Assembly (NCBI GenBank): GCA_031769625.1
Contig: JAUIMM010000696.1
Location: forward strand, 930,001-994,000
Origin: Taudactylus pleione
Lineage: Eukaryota > Chordata > Amphibia > Anura > Myobatrachidae
Reading direction: 5' to 3'
DNA length: 64,000 nucleotides
Positions within the stretch are counted from its first letter, which is position 1. Each line of letters opens with the position of its first letter. The translations under genes were made by a program, and so were the position numbers. The notes below the pieces were generated by a model that was not told the DNA's origin, did no database searches, and saw only the letters and a program-made list of their open reading frames with translations. Of the stretch, positions 54,020 through 64,000 are shown piece after piece.

Positions 54020-56164
54020 ACTTTAAGTCAATGGAGATTTTAATTTGCTTTAAATGCTTGCAGTTATCGATCCATGTGGTCTACAATTATAGGACTAGTA
54101 TGACTGGAAAGAGCTTGTTCTGAGCTACATTGACACCAAATTTCGGGCCATTTTGACAGTAAGGTGGTGTAGAAACAGCAGGTCAAAGAAAGTATTCCTA
54201 GACTACTTCGGTCCACTTTAAGTCAATGGAGATTTTTATTTGCTTTAAATGCTTGCAGTTATCCATCCATGTTGTCTACAATTATTGGATTAGTATGGCT
54301 GGAAAGAGCTTGTTCTGAGCTACATTGACACCACATTTCGGGCCATTTTGATCAGAAGGTGGTGTAGAAACAGCAGGTCAAAGAAAGTATTCCTAGGCTA
54401 CTTCGGTCCACTTTAAGTCAATGGAGATTTTTATTTGCTTTAAATGCTTGCAGTTATCGATCCATGTGGTCTACAATTATAGGACTAGTATGACTGGAAA
54501 AAGCTTGTTCTGAGTTACAATCACACAAAATTTCGGGCCATTTTGACAGTAAGGTGGTGTAGAAACAGCAGGTCTAAAAAAGGGTTCCTAGGCTCCTTCG
54601 GTCCACTTTAAGTCAATGGAGATTATTATTTGCATTAAATGCTTGCAGTTATCCATCCATGTGGTCTACAATTATTGGATTAGTATGGCTGGAAAGAGCT
54701 TGTTCTGAGCTACATTGACACCAAATTTCGGGCCATTTTGATCAGAAGTTGGTGTAGAAACAGCAGGTCAAAGAAAGTATTCCTAGGCTACTTCGGTCCA
54801 CTTTAAGTCAATGGAGATTTTTATTTGCTTTAAATGCTTGCAGTTATCGATCCATGTGGTCTACAATTATAGGACTAGTATGACTGGAAAAAGCTTGTTC
54901 TGAGTTACAATCACACAAAATTTCGGGCCATTTTGACAGTAAGGTGGTGTAGAAACAGCAGGTCAAAGAAAGGGTTCCTAGGTTCCTTCGCTCCACCTTA
55001 AGTCAATGGAGATTTTAATTTGCTTTAAATGCTTGCAGTTATCAATCCATGTGGTCTACAGATATAGGACTAGTATGTCTGGAAAGAACTTGTTCTGACC
55101 TACATTGACACCTAATTTCGGGCCATTTTGACAGTAAGATGGTGTAGAAACAGCAGGTCAAAGAAAGTATTCCTAGGCTACTTTGGTCCACTTTAAGTCA
55201 ATGGAGATTTTGATTTGCTTTAAATGCTTGCAGTTATCGATCCATGTGGTCTACAATTATAGGACTAGTATGACTGCAAAGAGCTTGTTCTGAGCTACAT
55301 TGACACCAAATTTTGGGCCATTTTGATCAGAAGGTGGTGTAGAAACAGCAGGTCAAAGAAAGTATTCCTAGGCTACTTCGGTCCACTTTAAGTCAATGGA
55401 GATTTTTATTTGCTTTAAATGCTTGCAGTTATCGATCCATGTGGTCTACAATTATAGGACTAGTATGACTGGAAAAAGCTTGTTCTGAGTTACAATCACA
55501 CAAAATTTCGGGCCATTTTGACAGTAAGGTGGTGTAGAAACAGCAGGTCAAAGAAAGTATTCCTAGGCTACTTCGGTCCACTTTAAGTCAATGGAGATTT
55601 TTATTTGCTTTAAATGCTTGCAGTTATCCATCCATGTTGTCTACAATTATTGGATTAGTATGGCTGGAAAGAGCTTGTTCTGAGCTACATTGACACCAAA
55701 TTTCGGGCCATTTTGATCAGAAGGTGGTGTAGAAACAGCAGGTCAAAGAAAGTATTCCTAGGCTACTTCGGTCCACTTTAAGTCAATGGAGATTTTTATT
55801 TGCTTTAAATGCTTGCAGTTATCGATGCATGTGGTCTACAATTATAGAACTAGTATGACTGGGAAGAGCTTGTTCTGAGTTACAATCACACAAAATTTTG
55901 GGCCATTTTGACAGTAAGGTGGTGTAGAAACAGCAGGTCAAAGAAAGGGTTCCTAGGCTCCTTCGCTCCACTTTAAGTCAATGGAGATTTTAATTTGCTT
56001 TAAATGCTTGCAGTTATCGATCCATGTGGTCTACAATTATAGGACTAGTATGACTGGAAAGAGCTTGTTCTGAGCTACATTGACACCAAATTTCGGGCCA
56101 TTTTGACAGTAAGATGGTGTAGAAACAGCAGGTCAAAGAAAGTATTCCTAATCTACTTTGGTCC
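54020..56164. repeat. 11-monomer core HOR, copy 6 (start of superunit 2)
   Basis: The first monomer is an A/B chimera: ttaatt front and X box, then aaggtgg and cctagactac. From about 54138 on, the sequence follows 33268 onwards at a constant offset of 20870 bp, including agaagttgg near 54747 and the ttttggg in K near 55310. J (54995) is preceded by a private tccaccttaag near 54996. Confidence 0.92.
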
Positions 56165-56944
56165 ACTTTAAGTCAATGGAGATTTTGATTTGCTTTAAAT
56201 GCTTGCAGTTATCGATCCATGTGGTCTACAATTATAGGACTAGTATGACTGGAAAGAGCTTGTTCTGAGTTACAATCACACAAAATTTCGGGCCATTTTG
56301 ACAGTAAGGTGGTGTAGAAACAGCAGGTCAAAGAAAGTATTCCTAGGCTACTTCGGTCCACTTTAAGTCAATGGAGATTTTTATTTGCTTTAAATGCTTG
56401 CAGTTATCCATCCATGTGGTCTACAATTATTGGATTAGTATGGCTGGAAAGAGCTTGTTCTGAGCTACATTGACACCAAATTTTGGGCCATTTTGACAGA
56501 AAGGTGGTGTAGAAACAACAGGTCAAAGAAAGTATTCCTAGGCTACTTCGGTCCACTTTAAGTCAATGGAGATTTTTATTTGCTTTAAATGCTTGCAGTT
56601 ATCGATCCATGTGGTCTACAATTATTGGATTAGTATGGCTGGAAAGAGCTTGTACTGAGCTACATTGACACCTAATTTCAGGCTATTTTGACAGTAAGGT
56701 GGTGTAGAAACAGCAGGTCAAAGAAAGTACTCCTAGGCTACTTTGGTCCACTTTAAGTCAATGGAGATTTTTATTTGCTTTAAATGCTTGCAGTTATCGA
56801 TCCATGTGGTCTACAATTATAGGACTAGTATGACTGGAAAGAGCTTGTTCTGAGTTACAATCACACAAAATTTCGGGCCATTTTGACAGTAAGGTGGTGT
56901 AGAAACAGCAGGTCAAAGAAAGTATTCCTAGACTACTTCGGTCC
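56165..56944. repeat. Tetramer B C/E plus two chimeric monomers, second copy
   Basis: Copy of 35295-36074 at offset 20870, with the same rare chimeric pair at 56555 and 56750. Confidence 0.92.
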
Positions 56945-58894
56945 ACTTTAAGTCAATGGAGATTTTTATTTGCTTTAAATGCTTGCAGTTATCCATCCAT
57001 GTTGTCTACAATTATTGGATTAGTATGGCTGGAAAGAGCTTGTTCTGAGCTACATTGACACCACATTTCGGGCCATTTTGATCAGAAGGTGGTGTAGAAA
57101 CAGCAGGTCAAAGAAAGTATTCCTAGGCTACTTCGGTCCACTTTAAGTCAATGGAGATTTTTATTTGCTTTAAATGCTTGCAGTTATCGATCCATGTGGT
57201 CTACAATTATAGGACTAGTATGACTGGAAAAAGTTTGTTCTGAGTTACAATCACACAAAATTTCGGGCCATTTTGACAGTAAGGTGGTGTAGAAACAGCA
57301 GGTCTAAAAAAGGGTTCCTAGGCTCCTTCGGTCCACTTTAAGTCAATGGAGATTATTATTTGCATTAAATGCTTGCAGTTATCCATCCATGTGGTCTACA
57401 ATTATTGGATTAGTATGGCTGGAAAGAGCTTGTTCTGAGCTACATTGACACCAAATTTCGGGCCATTTTGATCAGAAGGTGGTGTAGAAACAGCAGGTCA
57501 AAGAAAGTATTCCTAGGCTACTTCGGTCCACTTTAAGTCAATGGAGATTTTTATTTGCTTTAAATGCTTGCAGTTATCGATCCATGTGGTCTACAATTAT
57601 AGGACTAGTATGACTGGAAAAAGCTTGTTCTGAGTTACAATCACACAAAATTTCGGGCCATTTTGACAGTAAGGTGGTGTAGAAACAGCAGGTCAAAGAA
57701 AGGGTTCCTAGGTTCCTTCGCTCCACTTTAAGTCAATGGAGATTTTAATTTGCTTTAAATGCTTGCAGTTATCAATCCATGTGGTCTACAGATATAGGAC
57801 TAGTATGTCTGGAAAGAACTTGTTCTGACCTACATTGACACCTAATTTCGGGCCATTTTGACAGTAAGATGGTGTAGAAACAGCAGGTCAAAGAAAGTAT
57901 TCCTAGGCTACTTTGGTCCACTTTAAGTCAATGGAGATTTTGATTTGCTTTAAATGCTTGCAGTTATCGATCCATGTGGTCTACAATTATAGGACTAGTA
58001 TGACTGCAAAGAGCTTGTTCTGAGCTACATTGACACCAAATTTCGGGCCATTTTGATCAGAAGGTGGTGTAGAAACAGCAGGTCAAAGAAAGTATTCCTA
58101 GGCTACTTCGGTCCACTTTAAGTCAATGGAGATTTTTATTTGCTTTAAATGCTTGCAGTTATCGATCCATGTGGTCTACAATTATAGGACTAGTATGACT
58201 GGAAAAAGCTTGTTCTGAGTTACAATCACACAAAATTTCGGGCCATTTTGACAGTAAGGTGGTGTAGAAACAGCAGGTCAAAGAAAGTATTCCTAGGCTA
58301 CTTCGGTCCACTTTAAGTCAATGGAGATTTTTATTTGCTTTAAATGCTTGCAGTTATCCATCCATGTTGTCTACAATTATTGGATTAGTATGGCTGGAAA
58401 GAGCTTGTTCTGAGCTACATTGACACCAAATTTCGGGCCATTTTGATCAGAAGGTGGTGTAGAAACAGCAGGTCAAAGAAAGTATTCCTAGGCTACTTCG
58501 GTCCACTTTAAGTCAATGGAGATTTTTATTTGCTTTAAATGCTTGCAGTTATCGATGCATGTGGTCTACAATTATAGAACTAGTATGACTGGGAAGAGCT
58601 TGTTCTGAGTTACAATCACACAAAATTTTGGGCCATTTTGACAGTAAGGTGGTGTAGAAACAGCAGGTCAAAGAAAGGGTTCCTAGGCTCCTTCGCTCCA
58701 CTTTAAGTCAATGGAGATTTTAATTTGCTTTAAATGCTTGCAGTTATCGATCCATGTGGTCTACAATTATAGGACTAGTATGACTGGAAAGAGCTTGTTC
58801 TGAGCTACATTGACACCAAATTTCGGGCCATTTTGACAGTAAGATGGTGTAGAAACAGCAGGTCAAAGAAAGTATTCCTAATCTACTTTGGTCC
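56945..58894. repeat. Core HOR without its B, copy 7
   Basis: C (ccacatttcggg), D (private aaagtttgttc near 57230), E/C chimera, D, J, K, D, C, L, A (cctaatctac at 58881). Copy of 36075-38024 at offset 20870; it lacks the private gagagtttta and cgggacatttt of that copy, which therefore arose there after the duplication or were lost here. Confidence 0.91.
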
Positions 58895-60454
58895 ACTTTA
58901 AGTCAATGGAGATTTTGATTTGCTTTAAATGCTTGCAGTTATCGATCCATGTGGTCTACAATTATAGGACTAGTATGACTGGAAAGAGCTTTTTTCTGAG
59001 TTACAATCACACAAAATTTCGGGCCATTTTGACAGTAAGGTGGTGTAGAAACAGCAGGTCAAAGAAGTATTCCTAGGCTACTTCGGTCCACTTTAAGTCA
59101 ATGGAGATTTTTATTTGCTTTAAATGCTTGCAGTTATCCATCCATGTGGTCTACAATTATTGGATTAGTATGGCTGGAAAGAACTTGTTCTGAGCTACAT
59201 TGACACCAAATTTTGGGCCATTTTGACAGAAAGGTGGTGTAGAAACAACAGGTCAAAGAAAGTATTCCTAGGCTACTTCGGTCCACTTTAAGTCAATGGA
59301 GATTTTTATTTGCTTTAAATGCTTGCAGTTATCGATCCATGTGGTCTACAATTATAGAACTAGTATGACTGGGAATAGCTTGTTCTGAGTTACAATCACA
59401 CAAAATTTTGGGCCATTTTGACAGTAAGGTGGTGTAGAAACAGCAGGTCAAAGAAAGGGTTCCTAGGCTCCTTCGCTGCACTTTAAGTCAATGGAGATTT
59501 TAATTTGCTTTAAATGCTTGCAGTTATCGATCCATGTGTTCTACAGATATAGGACTAGTATGGCTGGAAAGAACTTGTACTGAGCTACATTGACACCTAA
59601 TTTCAGGCTATTTTGACAGTAAGGTGGTGTAGAAACAGCAGGTCAAAGAAAGTACTCCTAGGCTACTTTGGTCCACTTTAAGTCAATGGAGATTTTGATT
59701 TGCTTTAAATGCTTACAGTTATCGATCCATGTGGTCTACAATTATAGAACTAGTATGACTGGGAAGAGCTTGTTCTGAGTTACAATCACACAAAATTTTG
59801 GGCCATTTTGACAGTAAGGTGGTGTAGAAACAGCAGGTCTAAAAAAGGGTTCCTAGGCTCCTTCGGTCCACTTTAAGTCAATGGAGATTATTATTTGCTT
59901 TAAATGCTTGCAGTTATCCATCCATGTGGTCTACAATTATTGGATTAGTATGGCTGGAAAGAGCTTGTTCTGAGCTACATTGACACCAAATTTTGGGCCA
60001 TTTTGACAGAAAGGTGGTGTAGAAACAACAGGTCAAAGAAAGTATTCCTAGGCTACTTCGGTCCACTTTAAGTCAATGGAGATTTTTATTTGCTTTAAAT
60101 GCTTGCAGTTATCGATCCATGTGGTCTACAATTATAGAACTAGTATGACTGGGAAGAGCTTGTTCTGAGTTACAAACACACAAAATTTTGGGCCATTTTG
60201 ACAGTAAGGTGGTGTAGAAACAGCAGGTCAAAGAAAGGGTTCCTAGGCTCCTTCGCTCCACTTTAAGTCAATGGAGATTTTAATTTGCTTTAAATGCTTG
60301 CAGTTATCGATCCATGTGGTCTACAATTATAGGACTAGTATGACTGGAAAGAGCTTGTTCTGAGTTACAATCACACAAAATTTCGGGCCATTTTGACAGT
60401 AAGGTGGTGTAGAAACAGCAGGTCAAAGAAAGTATTCCTAGACTACTTCGGTCC
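58895..60454. repeat. 8-monomer arm: B C/E F G N E F A/B, second copy
   Basis: Copy of 38025-39584 at offset 20870 with shared gaacttgttctgagc and gtgttctac. The leading B monomer has two compensating single-base indels: a T added in agagcttttttctg near 58990 and an A lost in aaagaagtatt near 59065. Together these open the only frame longer than 60 codons in the window. Confidence 0.91.
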
Positions 60455-62209
60455 ACTTTAAGTCAATGGAGATTTTTATTTGCTTTAAATGCTTGCAGAT
60501 ATCGATCCATGTGGTCTACAATTATAGGACTAGTATGACTGGAAAAAGCTTGTTCTGAGTTACAATCACACAAAATTTCGGGCCATTTTGACAGTAAGGT
60601 GGTGTAGAAACAGCAGGTCTAAAAAAGGGTTCCTAGGCTCCTTCGGTCCACTTTAAGTCAATGGAGATTATTATTTGCATTAAATGCTTGCAGTTATCCA
60701 TCCATGTGGTCTACAATTATTGGATTAGTATGGCTGGAAAGAGCTTGCTCTGAGCTACATTGACACCAAATTTTGGGCCATTTTGACAGAAAGGTGGTGT
60801 AGAAACAACAGGTCAAAGAAAGTATTCCTAGGCTACTTCGGTCCACTTTAAGTCAATGGAGATTTTTATTTGCTTTAAATGCTTGCAGTTATCGATCCAT
60901 GTGGTCTACAATTATAGAACTGGTATGACTGGGAAGAGCTTGTTCTGAGTTACAATCACACAAAATTTTGGGCCATTTTGACAGTAAGGTGGTGTAGAAA
61001 CAGCAGGTCAAAGAAAGGGTTCCTAGGCTCCTTCGCTCCACTTTAAGTCAATGGAGATTTTAATTTGCTTTAAATGCTTGCAGTTATCGATCCATGTGGT
61101 CTACAGATATAGGACTAGAATGGCTGGAAAGAACTTGTTCTGAGCTACATTGACACCTAATTTCAGGCCATTTTGACAGTAAGGTGGTGTAGAAACAGCA
61201 GGTCAAAGAAAGTATTCCTAGGCTACTTTGGTCCACTTTAAGTCAATGGAGATTTTGATTTGCTTTAAATGCTTGCAGTTATCGATCCATGTGGTCTACA
61301 ATTATAGGACTAGTATGACTGGAAAGAGCTTGTTCTGAGCTACATTGACACCAAATTTCGGGCCATTTTGATCAGAAGGTGGTGTAGAAACAGCAGGTTA
61401 AAGAAAGTATTCCTAGGCTACTTCGGTCCACTTTAAGTCAATGGAGATTTTAATTTGCTTTAAATGCTTGCAGTTATCGATCCATGTGGTCTACAATTAT
61501 AGGACTAGTATGACTGGAAAGAGCTTGTTCTGAGCTACATTGACACCAAATTTCGGGCCATTTTGACAGTAAGATGGTGTAGAAACAGCAGGTCAAAGAA
61601 AGTATTCCTAGGCTACTTTGGTCCACTTTAAGTCAATGGAGATTTTGATTTGCTTTAAATGCTTGCAGTTATCGATCCATGTGGTCTACAATTATAGGAC
61701 TAGTATGACTGGAAAGAGCTTGTTCTGAGTTACAATCACACAAAATTTCGGGCCATTTTGACAGTAAGGTGGTGTAGAAACAGCAGGTCAAAGAAAGTAT
61801 TCCTAGACTACTTCGGTCCACTTTAAGTCAATGGAGATTTTTATTTGCTTTAAATGCTTGCAGTTATCCATCCATGTTGTCTACAATTATTGGATTAGTA
61901 TGGCTGGAAAGAGCTTGTTCTGAGCTACATTGACACCAAATTTCGGGCCATTTTGATCAGAAGGTGGTGTAGAAACAGCAGGTCAAAGAAAGTATTCCTA
62001 GGCTACTTCGGTCCACTTTAAGTCAATGGAGATTTTTATTTGCTTTAAATGCTTGCAGTTATCGATCCATGTGGTCTACAATTATAGGACTAGTATGACT
62101 GGAAAAAGCTTGTTCTGAGTTACAATCACACAAAATTTCGGGCCATTTTGACAGTAAGGTGGTGTAGAAACAGCAGGTCTAAAAAAGGGTTCCTAGGCTC
62201 CTTCGGTCC
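60455..62209. repeat. 9-monomer arm: D E F G M A B C D
   Basis: D with gcagatatcg (GATATC near 60488) directly follows the A/B chimera; the C monomer present between them in superunit 1 (39585) is absent, so one monomer was lost at about 60455-60490. E (gcttgctctg), F, G (actagaatgg), M (aggttaaag), A, B, C, D follow. From E onward it matches 28080 onwards at offset 32570. Confidence 0.89.
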
Positions 62210-63965
62210 ACTTTAAGTCAATGGAGATTATTATTTGCATTAAATGCTTGCAGTTATCCATCCATGTGGTCTACAATTATTGGATTAGTATGGCTTGAAA
62301 GAGCTTGTTCTGAGCTACATTGACACCAAATTTTGGGCCATTTTGACAGAAAGGTGGTGTAGAAACAACAGGTCAAAGAAAGTATTCCTAGGCTACTTCG
62401 GTCCACTTTAAGTCAATGGAGATTTTTATTTGCTTTAAATGCTTGCAGTTATCGATCCATGTGGTCTACAATTATAGAACTGGTATGACTGGGAAGAACT
62501 TGTTCTGAGCTACATTGACACCTAATTTCAGGCCATTTTGACAGTAAGGTGGTGTAGAAACAGCAGGTCAAAGAAAGTATTCCTAGGCTACTTTGGTCCA
62601 CTTTAAGTCAATGGAGATTTTGATTTGCTTTAAATGCTTGCAGTTATCGATCCATGTGGTCTACAATTATAGGACTAGTATGACTGGAAAGAGCTTGTTC
62701 TGAGCTACATTGACACCAAATTTCGGGCCATTTTGACAGTAAGATGGTGTAGAAACAGCAGGTCAAAGAAAGTATTCCTAGGCTACTTTGGTCCACTTTA
62801 AGTCAATGGAGATTTTGATTTGCTTTAAATGCTTGCAGTTATCGATCCATGTGGTCTACAATTATAGGACTAGTATGACTGGAAAGAGCTTGTTCTGAGT
62901 TACAATCACACAAAATTTCGGGCCATTTTGACAGTAAGGTGGTGTAGAAACAGCAGGTCAAAGAAAGTATTCCTAGACTACTTCGGTCCACTTTAAGTCA
63001 ATGGAGATTTTTATTTGCTTTAAATGCTTGCAGTTATCCATCCATGTTGTCTACAATTATTGGATTAGTATGGCTGGAAAGAGCTTGTTCTGAGCTACAT
63101 TGACACCAAATTTCGGGCCATTTTGATCAGAAGGTGGTGTAGAAACAGCAGGTCAAAGAAAGTATTCCTAGGCTACTTCAGTCCACTTTAAGTCAATGGA
63201 GATTTTTATTTGCTTTAAATGCTTGCAGTTATCGATCCATGTGGTCTACAATTATAGGACTAGTATGACTGGAAAAAGCTTGTTCTGAGTTACAATCACA
63301 CAAAATTTCGGGCCATTTTGACAGTAAGGTGGTGTAGAAACAGCAGTTCTAAAAAAGGGTTCCTAGGCTCCTTCGGTCCACTTTAAGTCAATGGAGATTA
63401 TTATTTTGCATTAAATGCTTGCAGTTATCCATCCATGTGGTCTACAATTATTGGATTAGTATGGCTGGAAAGAGCTTGTTCTGAGCTACATTGACACCAA
63501 ATTTTGGGCCATTTTGACAGAAAGGTGGTGTAGAAACAACAGGTCAAAGAAAGTATTCCTAGGCTACTTCGGTCCACTTTAAGTCAATGGAGATTTTTAT
63601 TTGCTTTAAATGCTTGCAGTTATCGATCCATGTGGTCTACAATTATAGAACTGGTATGACTGGGAAGAGCTTGTTCTGAGTTACAATCACACAAAATTTT
63701 GGGCCATTTTGACAGTAAGGTGGTGTAGAAACAGCAGGTCAAAGAAAGGGTTCCTAGGCTCCTTCGCTCCACTTTAAGTCAATGGAGATTTTAATTTGCT
63801 TTAAATGCTTGCAGTTATCGATCCATGTGGTCTACAGATATAGGACTAGAATGGCTGGAAAGAACTTGTTCTGAGCTACATTGACACCTAATTTCAGGCC
63901 ATTTTGACAGTAAGGTGGTGTAGAAACAGCAGGTCAAAGAAAGTATTCCTAGGCTACTTTGGTCC
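62210..63965. repeat. 9-monomer arm: E F/G A B C D E F G
   Basis: E (ggcttgaaag), F/G chimera, A, B, C (cttcagtcc end near 63178), D (cagcagttct), E with extra T (attattttgcatt, 196 bp, 63380), F, G (actagaatgg). Corresponds to 42319-44073 with the same marks, except that F lacks agaatcagc and G has actagaatgg. Confidence 0.9.
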
Positions 63966-64000
63966 ACTTTAAGTCAATGGAGATTTTGATTTGCTTTAAA
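63966..64000. repeat. Partial monomer at the right edge
   Basis: First 35 bases of another monomer with a ttgatt front (B, H, K or M class), cut by the window edge. The array continues beyond it. Confidence 0.95.

Larger units (their letters stand above)
1..64000. repeat. Satellite DNA array of 195-bp monomers (328 complete copies)
   Basis: Head-to-tail tandem repeat filling the window. Each monomer is taken to start at actttaagtcaatggag. Starts fall at 1+195n up to 5266, then at 5460+195n, with the offset growing to +6 by the right edge because of small indels. Class key: A ttaatt front, aagatgg; B ttgatt front, Y box, cctagactac end; C atccatccatgttg, gatcagaagg; D ggaaaaagc, Y box; E front attatttgcatt, aacaacagg; F agaactggta, ttttggg; G agatatagg, tttcagg; H ttgatt front with attattgg; J atcaatcc, gtctgg; K gactgcaaag; L atcgatgcat; M ttgatt front with gatcagaagg and aggttaaag; N gcttacag. 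Stops occur in every frame of ordinary monomers, so the array is non-coding. A centromeric or heterochromatic location is inferred. Confidence 0.98.

Noticed and set aside
58888..59076. 62-codon open frame on the + strand
   Set aside because: It begins at TTG, lies entirely inside one satellite monomer, exists only because of two compensating indels in homopolymer runs, and the same frame is stopped in the sister monomers. No signal of coding.
1..64000. CRISPR array (regularly spaced repeats)
   Set aside because: The repeat unit is contiguous and 195 bp long, with no unique spacers between short repeats; the variable sites are shared class variants.
1..64000. Tandemly repeated protein gene, since 195 is a multiple of three
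   Set aside because: Frame is conserved across monomers, but each frame has stop codons in ordinary monomers on the + strand, and no frame longer than about 60 codons appears on either strand.
1..64000. Ribosomal DNA, tRNA or other RNA gene cluster
   Set aside because: No conserved rRNA or tRNA sequence or structure is recognisable, and the unit is too short and AT-rich for an rDNA repeat.
1..64000. Telomeric or subtelomeric repeat
   Set aside because: No run of a short G-rich telomere unit is present anywhere in the window.

Overview
The whole 64 kb window is one uninterrupted satellite DNA array. A monomer of 195 bp (about 38% G+C in the first monomer) is repeated head to tail, always in the same orientation: 328 complete monomers plus a 35-bp start of the next at the right edge. 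The monomer register can be followed from base 1 to base 64000. I found only single- or double-base indels, with no insertion, inversion or unique sequence. The array runs off both edges, so its flanks and true size are unknown. There are no credible protein genes, RNA genes, mobile elements or CRISPR arrays.

Nothing here identifies the species. Tens of kilobases of monomers close to nucleosome-repeat length, organised into higher-order repeats (HORs), are typical of eukaryotic constitutive heterochromatin, often centromeric or pericentromeric. That placement is an inference.

Monomers fall into recurring sequence classes, named here with letters. Two broad families differ in a box at monomer positions about 103-117. 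Family X has ctacattgac (classes A, C, E, G, H, J, K, M). Family Y has ttacaatcac (B, D, F, L, N). X and Y mostly alternate, suggesting an older 390-bp dimer. Above this lie nested HORs. Bases 1-5459 hold 3-, 4- and 12-monomer duplications. Bases 5460-20084 hold an 11-monomer core and a 13-monomer HOR (2535 bp; one copy has 15 monomers, one is cut to 4). Bases 20085-22034 hold two 5-monomer units. Bases 22620-33149 hold the core again plus a 7-monomer duplication. Bases 33150-43850 form a superunit of about 10 kb that recurs at about 54140-63770. Bases 43488-49339 hold 17- and 4-monomer duplications.

The array appears to have grown by repeated in-register unequal exchange. Junctions lie inside chimeric monomers that keep the 195-bp length, and blocks with identical private variants recur 0.6 to 32 kb apart. 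Three CpG positions per monomer account for much of the class variation in a pattern that looks like cytosine deamination. The only open frame above 60 codons is an accident of two compensating indels in one monomer.
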